From NCBI GenBank assembly GCA_045636705.1, contig JAZTYA010000025.1, positions 1-11,070 of the forward strand: 11,070 bases of DNA. The letters run 5' to 3'. The position numbers and the translations under genes are program-made. Source of the stretch: SFWF01 sp045636705. GTDB taxonomy: Bacteria > Bacillota > Clostridia > Oscillospirales > Acutalibacteraceae. The notes under the pieces are model-generated. The model was given only the letters and a program-made list of their open reading frames with translations, had not been told where the DNA came from and did not search any database. Shown here piece by piece: positions 5,388-11,070 of the stretch (its first letter is position 1; each line of letters starts with the position of its first letter).

Positions 5388-7170
5388 CCAAAACACTAAA
5401 CCTAAAATCAAAAAAGGCGTATTTTTAAGGCTTAGTAAATACGTTTTACAACAATGGCCCCTCTTTATTTTAGCTCTCCTTTTAACCCTTGGCGCAAATC
5501 AGCTTTCTCTTTTAGGTCCTCGCTACTCGGGCTCCGCAATAGACGCTATCGAGCTTGCAGACGGTGTCGATTTTATAGCTGTTTGGGAAAACATTGGCCG
5601 TATGCTCGGTTGCTATATTGTTTCGGCTCTGCTTTCATATTTGCTTTCGGTAATTATGATACAGTTAAGCCAAAGAATTATCTACAAAATGCGCCGACAG
5701 GTGTTTGAAAAGCTTACAAGCCTTCCGGTAAACTTTTTTGACACCCATGCGACAGGAGATATTATAAGCCACCTGTCCTACGACATTGACACGATTAACA
5801 GCACCCTATCCCACGACCTGATTCAGGTTATGACAAGCCTTTACACCGTTATCGGTTCACTTATCTTTATGTGGCAAATATCAAAGCCGATGATACTGAT
5901 TTTTGCTTTGACGGTGCCCGCATCGGTGCTCTTTACCCGTTATCGTTCAAAAAAGGTTCGACCGCTTTTCAGCGCAAGAGCCAAAAAATACGGCGAGCTT
6001 AACGGTTTTGCCGAAGAGATGCTCACAGGCTCGCGTACCATTTCTGCCTACGGCACCGAAAAGGTCGTTTCATCACGTTTTAACAAGATAAACGCCGAGG
6101 CTATGGATGCCTTTTACAAGGCAGAGTATAACGGCGCCTTGCTTTTCCCCGTTATAAACCTTATTAACAACCTCTCGTTAACCTTGGTTGCGGTTATCGG
6201 CGGAGTTCTTTATATGCTCTCGCAAAACGGCACCGTTTTAGCCTCCTCGATTTTCTTTATTACTCTTGGCGGTGTGGCACAGTTTGTTCAATACTCGAGA
6301 AAATTTGCAGGACCGATAAACGAATTTTCTAATATTCTTCACGAGTTCCAGTCGGCTTTTTCTGCCGCAGACCGCGTCTTTGCAATTCTGGACGAAGAAC
6401 CCGAAAAGCCCGATACTCCTGATGCTTTAGAGTTTAAGGAGGTTAAAGGGGACGTTTTGCTTGATGATATAACCTTTGGATACACTAAGGATAAAGTTAT
6501 CTTAAAGAATGTAACCGTTTCGGCCAAAAAGGGACAAAAAATTGCAATAGTAGGTCCCACCGGCGCAGGAAAAACCACCATTATTAACCTGCTTATGCGC
6601 TTTTACGACCCGCAAGAAGGAACCATTTTTATCGACGAAATTCCTTCTGAAGATATAAAGCGTGCCGACCTTAGACTTGCCTTTAATATGGTGCTTCAGG
6701 ACACCTGGCTTTTCTACGGCAGCATATACGACAACATCGTTTACGGCAGGGAAGATGCAACGCCTGAAGAGGTTTATTCGGCAGCAAAGGCCGCAAAAAT
6801 CGACTCGTATATTAAGAGCCTTCCCGACGGATATGACACCATTCTTTCTGATGACGGGGTTAATATTTCAAAGGGTCAAAAACAGCTTATTACAATAGCT
6901 CGCGCTTTTCTTTCAAAGGCTCCCATTCTGATTTTGGATGAAGCCACCTCCAACGTTGACTCGCGTACCGAAATTCAGATTCAAAATGCTATGACAAGTC
7001 TTATGGAAAACAAGACCTGCTTTATAATCGCTCACAGGCTTTCGACCATTCAGAATGCCGACACAATTTTAGTCGTTAAGGACGGCGCGATAATAGAGCA
7101 AGGCAACCACCAGGAGCTAATTGAAAAGGGCGGTTTTTATCATTCGCTTTACCATTCACAGTTTAATTAA
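5380..7170 (+). CDS. ABC exporter half-transporter, catalytic subunit
   Basis: This is a 596-residue ABC exporter half that pairs with the upstream subunit. The chosen start is TTG5380, eight bases after ggagg (5367-5371) and overlapping the end of the upstream gene by eight bases; an upstream in-frame GTG (5332) has no ribosome site. The membrane domain spans about 15-325, including coupling-type sequence with FFDTHATGDIISHLSYDID (119-137), the usual exporter pattern. The nucleotide-binding domain spans about 350-590: Walker A GPTGAGKTT (392-400), Q-loop Gln440, Walker B ILILD with intact Glu521, and H-loop His552 (IIAHRLSTI). Its signature motif is changed to ISKGQ (496-500) instead of LSGGQ. 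In a heterodimer this altered signature faces the degenerate Walker B/H-loop of the partner, while its own intact Walker B faces the partner's canonical LSGGQ. One composite site is therefore consensus and one degenerate. Confidence 0.94.
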   Translation: MTNQNTKPKIKKGVFLRLSKYVLQQWPLFILALLLTLGANQLSLLGPRYSGSAIDAIELADGVDFIAVWENIGRMLGCYIVSALLSYLLSVIMIQLSQRIIYKMRRQVFEKLTSLPVNFFDTHATGDIISHLSYDIDTINSTLSHDLIQVMTSLYTVIGSLIFMWQISKPMILIFALTVPASVLFTRYRSKKVRPLFSARAKKYGELNGFAEEMLTGSRTISAYGTEKVVSSRFNKINAEAMDAFYKAEYNGALLFPVINLINNLSLTLVAVIGGVLYMLSQNGTVLASSIFFITLGGVAQFVQYSRKFAGPINEFSNILHEFQSAFSAADRVFAILDEEPEKPDTPDALEFKEVKGDVLLDDITFGYTKDKVILKNVTVSAKKGQKIAIVGPTGAGKTTIINLLMRFYDPQEGTIFIDEIPSEDIKRADLRLAFNMVLQDTWLFYGSIYDNIVYGREDATPEEVYSAAKAAKIDSYIKSLPDGYDTILSDDGVNISKGQKQLITIARAFLSKAPILILDEATSNVDSRTEIQIQNAMTSLMENKTCFIIAHRLSTIQNADTILVVKDGAIIEQGNHQELIEKGGFYHSLYHSQFN

Positions 7171-7181
7171 CGTAACCCCCG

Positions 7182-7217
7182 GTTGCCAAAGGAAACTCCC
7201 TTTGGCAACTGTTTTTT
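7182..7217 (+). terminator. Terminator of the MarR-ABC operon
   Basis: A perfect 11-bp stem, gttgccaaagg (7182-7192) with cctttggcaac (7199-7209), has a 6-base loop and is followed by tgtttttt. It lies 12 bases after the stop codon. Confidence 0.93.
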
Positions 7218-7238
7218 CTCCTCTTGGCACCTTTTTTC

Positions 7239-7268
7239 TTGACTTTTAATAATATAATATGTTATTAT
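7239..7268 (+). promoter_or_regulatory. Probable promoter of the GH92 gene
   Basis: TTGACT (7239-7244), an 18-base spacer and TATTAT (7263-7268). A better-looking TATAAT at 7253-7258 is only 8 bases from this -35 box and has no partner at normal spacing. The leader of about 55 bases contains a small hairpin, gtatc (7281-7285) with gatac (7293-7297). Confidence 0.5.
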
Positions 7269-7330
7269 TAGCATAGATAGGTATCTTTTGAGGATACGCA
7301 GTCGTAATAAAAATTCTTTAAGAAGGGACA

Positions 7331-7350
7331 GATGATGCTTTTGCATCATC
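7331..7350 (+). promoter_or_regulatory. Hairpin over the GH92 start codons
   Basis: gatgatgc (7331-7338) pairs perfectly with gcatcatc (7343-7350) around tttt. It contains the two first in-frame ATGs (7332, 7335) and starts just after the ribosome site agaaggga (7321-7328). It may limit initiation, or, if translation begins at ATG7362, bring that codon closer to the ribosome site. Confidence 0.45.
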
Positions 7351-10300
7351 GGGTAATCAGTATGAAATGGAGCGATTTTTTTAAGATTGTTCTCGCTTTT
7401 GCTGTGTTTGTAGGCACCTTTGCATCTTTACCGCTTAGCGGTCTAACCGCTTCTGCCGAAACCAAAAGCACAAGCAAAAGTTTAGCCGAGTATGTTGACA
7501 CCTTATACGGAACAGACAACAACGCAGGCTCAACCTCTGCAGGTCCTACCATGCCTAACGGCTCGGTTCATCCTGCTCCCGAAACCTTAAGCACAAACAG
7601 TAGCGGTGGTTATCGCAAGGGTTATAAGGTTTTAGGTTTTGGTCAGATGTATGCACAGGGTAACGGTGCAGCTCCTCACGGAGGTAACTTCCTTTTATCT
7701 CCTCAGACAGGTGTTATCAAAACTGCAAACGACCAACACGTATCAAGCGTAAGCTCTGAAACAGGCGTTGCTCACTACTATACCGCGGTTCTTGATGCTT
7801 ATGGCATTAAGGCTGAGCTTACCCCCGGACACAACACCGCTTTCTATCGTTTTACATATCCGAGCACCACAGACTCTTCCTTCATCATTGACGTAAGCCG
7901 TTATCTAAAAGGCGGCGAAGGTATGTCAAGTGGTTCTGTTACCGTTGATGCCGAAAACAACATGATTTACGGTGGCGGCAACTTCAATAAGAGCTGGTCC
8001 GGCGTTCCTTATAAGATGTATTTTGCTTTATCCTTTGACCATGCCTTCTCTGAGGTTGGTACTTGGGACGATAAAGGACTTAACAGTTCTGCTTTAACCT
8101 TAACAAAGGACGCTTGCGCAGAGCATTTTGGCGCTTACGTTAAGTTTGACACAACCTCTAATCAGGTTGTAAACGTTAAAATTGCTATTTCTTATGAAAG
8201 CCTTGAAAATGCAAAGAACTTCTTAAAAGAAGAAGGCACTCTTACCTTTGACCAGGCAAAAGCAAACGCTGAAGCTGCTTGGAATGAAGTTTTAGGCGCA
8301 GTTGAATTAGGCGAAGGCGTAACCGAAGAGCAGAAGAAGATGTTCTACACCTGCCTTTACTACACAAACATTCAGCCCCGTGACCGTACCGAAGACCACG
8401 GCAACTGGGACGACTTCTTTACCATTTGGGACTCTTGGAGAACCGTATTCCCCTTCTTGCAATTAACAAGACCTGATATGGTTGCAGACGTTATTAAATC
8501 TTTTGTAAAGCGTTATGATGAAAGCGGCATGATTTCTGATGCCTTTATCGCAGGAACCGAGTATTTGTGCGGTCAGGGTGGTAACGACGTTGAAAACATT
8601 ATTGCCGATGCATTCCTTAAGAGCACCGATAAATATGACTGGGAAAAGCTTTACGGTATTGATTGGCAAGAGGTTTATGAAACCGCTTTAGCCCACGCTA
8701 ACGACTATCGTTCAAAGACGTATATTTCGCTTAAATACCATCATAGCGGAACCGCTCAAAACGGGAAAGGCTATTCTTGGCGTTTAATTGGTAGCTCGGC
8801 TACCGTTGGCTTTGCTTACAACGATTATTCTATCGCTACTATGGCAAAAGGCCTTGGCGACCTTACAAATTACGAGAAATTCTTCGCAAGAAGCAAATAT
8901 TGGCTTAACAACTGGGATGAAAATCTTGTAAGTAGCGACGGCTTTAAGGGCTTTATCCACAAGCGCAACTACGACGGCACTTATGCAGTTGTTGACCCAA
9001 GCAAAATCACAGGTCATGACGGCACAGAAATCATTACTGAAGGCTACAACGTAGATTTCTACGAAGCAGGCATTTGGGAAGGAAGCTATAGCCCAACGTT
9101 CGACCTTGCAACCCTCGTTGAAAAGATGGGTGGTAAGCACGCTTATGCACAAAGACTTAACCACGCTCTTACCGAAGGCTTCATCAACTATGCTAACGAG
9201 CCAAGCTTCCAGACTCTTTGGACACTTTGCTCTGAATACGTTGAGCGCCCTGACATCGCAACCTATTGGATTCAGGATTATATCAGCAAATATACCGATA
9301 GAGGTTTCCCCGGCGACGAAGATAACGGCGCTATGAGTACTTTGTATATGTTTATGGTAAGTGGTTTCTTCCCAATGTCAGGTACAAACGACTATTATCT
9401 CCACGGTACAAGACTTGCTAACGTTACCTATCACCTTGGCACAGGCAACGACCTCGTAATCAAGGGCGTTAAGGCAGACGGAAGCGCTTTAACCGATGCT
9501 GACATCTACGTTCAGTCTGCTACTTGGAACGGCAAGGCTTTAGACGTTTCTAAGCTTACTTGGGAACAGATTCAGGACGGTGGTACACTCGTGTTTGTAA
9601 TGGGTGACACCGCAAGCGACTGGGCAAGAGCAGAGGACGACTCAGCTGCTCCAAGCAAGGTTCAGAACCTTAAGGTTGATTCTTCTAACCTTTCCGTTGA
9701 TGGTACTGTAAGTCTTACTTGGGATGCTGCTACCGATGATACCGCAGTTCGTTTATACAAGATTTATCGTTCTACCTCTAACAACTTTGCTTTAAACGAC
9801 TCTACGTTCTTAGCAAACGCAATGAACACAAACTATAGCTTAGAGGCTAGCACCGACGTTTATTACTATGCCGTTGTGGCAGAAGACTTCTATGGCAAGG
9901 TTTCTGCTACTCCTGCTTATATTATGGTTGAGGCTATAGATACTGAAAAGCCAACCTTTAGCGGCGGCATAACTCAGGATAACAGATATTCTGACGTCGG
10001 TCTTACCAGACTTTCATGGCCTAAGGCAACCGACGACACTATTGTTTCAAAGTATCACGTTTACCGCACCACAAAACAAACCGACCCATTAAACGAAGAT
10101 TCGCTTATAGCTACTGTAACCGACCTTTATTATATGGGAACAATGGTTAGAGGTTCCTGCTACTACAGCGTTGTAGCAGAAGATGCTTTTGGCAACCTTT
10201 CTGACCCGATTACGCTAAATGTCGTTTCTGAACGCGCTATTTCGGGCAAGAGCATAACCGATAACATTGCCCTTTCAAAGACCGTTTCGGTTAGTGGTAC

Positions 10301-10952
10301 AAACTCTACCGAAATCGGCGCTAACGCTCTTGACGGCAACAACAAGACCAAGTGGTGCTGTAAGGGCAGTCAGTCCAGCGCGAACCCATATTTCTGGTTA
10401 GAGGTTGATTTAGGTGACACCTACGTAATTAATAAGTGGGTTGTACTCCACGCTTCACAGTCAGGTCTTTCAGGCGAAAAGTCAGGTTACAATACAAGAG
10501 ACTTTAAGCTTCAGGTAAAGGATTCTTCGGGTAACTGGTTGACCATTGACACTGTTGATGAAAATACTGACGGTTCCACAACAAGATACGTTGAAACCTT
10601 TGAAGCTAGATACGTTCGCCTATACATTACACAGGCAGCGGATTCTACCGAACAGAATATAACCAGAATTTATGAATTCCAGTTATATCACGAGCATTCT
10701 TTGGGCGACTGGACAGGAAACGCCTTAAACCACTGGAAAGAATGCGAGTGCGGTGAGAAGTCCGATAAGGGCGACCACGCCGATTCCGACCTTGACGGCA
10801 AGTGTGACGTCTGCGGATTTGAAGGTTCTTTCGATGACCCTGACGGTCCTTATGCAGGGGACACAAGCAAGGCCGCTCTCTGGGCTTCTATTTTAGCTGT
10901 AAGTGGTCTTGGCGCTCTTCTAACCTTCTTCCGTAAAAAGAGAACAGTTTAA
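7332..10952 (+). CDS. Secreted multidomain GH92-type alpha-mannosidase, wall-anchor-like tail
   Basis: This 1206-residue extracellular enzyme is predicted to remove alpha-linked mannose from glycans. GH92 enzymes are Ca-dependent, inverting exo-alpha-mannosidases. ATG7332 follows agaaggga closely; ATG7335 and ATG7362 are alternatives. A Sec signal ends near TASA|E (about 44). GH92-like sequence spans about 48-765: YVDTLYGT and MPNGSVHPAPET near the start, FYTCLYYTNIQPR, TIWDSWRTVFPFLQL (364-378), GIWEGSYSPTFD (580-591), and PGDEDNGAMS (660-669) holding the Asp662/Asp664 pair expected of the catalytic base. It is divergent: the usual VPHD-type stretch reads SPTFD. Two FN3-like domains (about 774-866, 870-972) come next, then an F5/8 type C/CBM32-like domain (about 978-1120), a Cys/His module (1120-1163: HWKECECG ... 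CDVCG) and a C-terminal hydrophobic helix with RKKR tail preceded by GPYAGD. The gene is monocistronic, with its own terminator. Mannose linkage and substrate are not determinable here. Confidence 0.92.
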   Translation: MMLLHHRVISMKWSDFFKIVLAFAVFVGTFASLPLSGLTASAETKSTSKSLAEYVDTLYGTDNNAGSTSAGPTMPNGSVHPAPETLSTNSSGGYRKGYKVLGFGQMYAQGNGAAPHGGNFLLSPQTGVIKTANDQHVSSVSSETGVAHYYTAVLDAYGIKAELTPGHNTAFYRFTYPSTTDSSFIIDVSRYLKGGEGMSSGSVTVDAENNMIYGGGNFNKSWSGVPYKMYFALSFDHAFSEVGTWDDKGLNSSALTLTKDACAEHFGAYVKFDTTSNQVVNVKIAISYESLENAKNFLKEEGTLTFDQAKANAEAAWNEVLGAVELGEGVTEEQKKMFYTCLYYTNIQPRDRTEDHGNWDDFFTIWDSWRTVFPFLQLTRPDMVADVIKSFVKRYDESGMISDAFIAGTEYLCGQGGNDVENIIADAFLKSTDKYDWEKLYGIDWQEVYETALAHANDYRSKTYISLKYHHSGTAQNGKGYSWRLIGSSATVGFAYNDYSIATMAKGLGDLTNYEKFFARSKYWLNNWDENLVSSDGFKGFIHKRNYDGTYAVVDPSKITGHDGTEIITEGYNVDFYEAGIWEGSYSPTFDLATLVEKMGGKHAYAQRLNHALTEGFINYANEPSFQTLWTLCSEYVERPDIATYWIQDYISKYTDRGFPGDEDNGAMSTLYMFMVSGFFPMSGTNDYYLHGTRLANVTYHLGTGNDLVIKGVKADGSALTDADIYVQSATWNGKALDVSKLTWEQIQDGGTLVFVMGDTASDWARAEDDSAAPSKVQNLKVDSSNLSVDGTVSLTWDAATDDTAVRLYKIYRSTSNNFALNDSTFLANAMNTNYSLEASTDVYYYAVVAEDFYGKVSATPAYIMVEAIDTEKPTFSGGITQDNRYSDVGLTRLSWPKATDDTIVSKYHVYRTTKQTDPLNEDSLIATVTDLYYMGTMVRGSCYYSVVAEDAFGNLSDPITLNVVSERAISGKSITDNIALSKTVSVSGTNSTEIGANALDGNNKTKWCCKGSQSSANPYFWLEVDLGDTYVINKWVVLHASQSGLSGEKSGYNTRDFKLQVKDSSGNWLTIDTVDENTDGSTTRYVETFEARYVRLYITQAADSTEQNITRIYEFQLYHEHSLGDWTGNALNHWKECECGEKSDKGDHADSDLDGKCDVCGFEGSFDDPDGPYAGDTSKAALWASILAVSGLGALLTFFRKKRTV

Positions 10953-10963
10953 AACGTAAAATT

Positions 10964-10998
10964 AAAGAGCTTGTAGATTAACTCTGCAAGCTCTTTTT
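10964..10998 (+). terminator. Terminator of the GH92 gene, possibly bidirectional
   Basis: A 14-bp stem with one G-U pair, aaagagcttgtaga (10964-10977) with tctgcaagctcttt (10983-10996), has loop ttaac and is followed by further T residues. On the other strand the stem is followed by taatttta, so it could also stop convergent transcription. Confidence 0.92.
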
Positions 10999-11000
10999 CT

Positions 11001-11063
11001 TTATAAATGCTTTACTCTGCCTAAATACAGGTCTTCTAAAACTATATTGTGCTCTTTGCCACC
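11001..11063 (-). pseudogene. Possible 3' end of a convergent minus-strand gene (partial or broken)
   Basis: On the minus strand, 20 codons ending in TAA (11003-11001) read GGKEHNIVLEDLYLGRVKHL, which looks more protein-like than the other two frames. The reading stops five bases before the terminator hairpin of the GH92 gene, as a convergent gene would. An in-frame TAG at 11064-11066 interrupts it and no start codon follows, so if real it is frameshifted or a remnant. A different frame (open to the window edge, ending inside the hairpin) is possible. I recognise no family. Confidence 0.2.
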
Positions 11064-11070
11064 CTACCGG

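Noticed and set aside
1..11070. CRISPR arrays, insertion sequences, rRNA genes
   Set aside because: No regularly spaced repeats, transposase-like proteins, terminal inverted repeats or rRNA segments were seen on either strand.

Overview
The window looks like chromosomal DNA of a low- to mid-GC Gram-positive anaerobe, most likely a gut-type clostridium (Oscillospiraceae-like). The evidence is a CCA-encoding tRNA gene, strong Shine-Dalgarno sites, TTGACT/TATAAT-type promoters at 17-bp spacing, many hairpin-plus-T-tract terminators, a lipoprotein with a bacterial Ig-like domain, and a very large secreted glycosidase with a C-terminal wall-anchor-like tail. The species is an inference. All confident genes lie on the + strand.

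Region 1 (1-1918) is a tRNA-Pro(UGG) gene and what has accumulated behind it. The last 20 bases of the tRNA are repeated exactly 168 bp downstream. Between the copies lies a 104-nt segment (196-299) that can fold into a closed multi-helix structure, and each copy runs straight into its own intrinsic terminator. Next is an A+T-rich gene for an unrecognised three-helix membrane protein (488-1846). It is followed by a third terminator that is clearly related in sequence to the one right behind the tRNA. This looks like a layered tRNA 3'-end insertion site or tRNA-linked repeat, with the membrane protein as possible cargo. No integrase is present.

Region 2 (1965-3086) is a single-gene unit with its own promoter and terminator. 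It encodes a lipoprotein with a Ser/Glu/Pro linker, a BIG2 domain and a VanY-type (M15B) D,D-carboxypeptidase domain that keeps its zinc ligands.

Region 3 (3148-7217) is a compact operon. A MarR-family regulator, whose likely operator overlaps its own promoter, is followed with 4-nt and 8-nt overlaps by two ABC exporter half-transporters. Their motif changes all fall into one of the two composite ATP sites, so they should form an asymmetric heterodimeric drug or metabolite exporter controlled by the regulator.

Region 4 (7239-10998) is one monocistronic gene for a secreted GH92-type alpha-mannosidase carrying two FN3-like domains, an F5/8-type C (CBM32-like) domain, a Cys-rich metal-ribbon-like module and a sortase-like tail with a non-canonical motif. 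Its start codons sit inside a small hairpin. The last ~70 bases may hold the 3' end of a convergent minus-strand gene.

I see no clearly new defence or mobile system with its machinery. The most promising undescribed item is the tRNA 3'-end duplication with its structured insert and neighbouring orphan membrane protein. The rest belongs to known families, with some notable variations.
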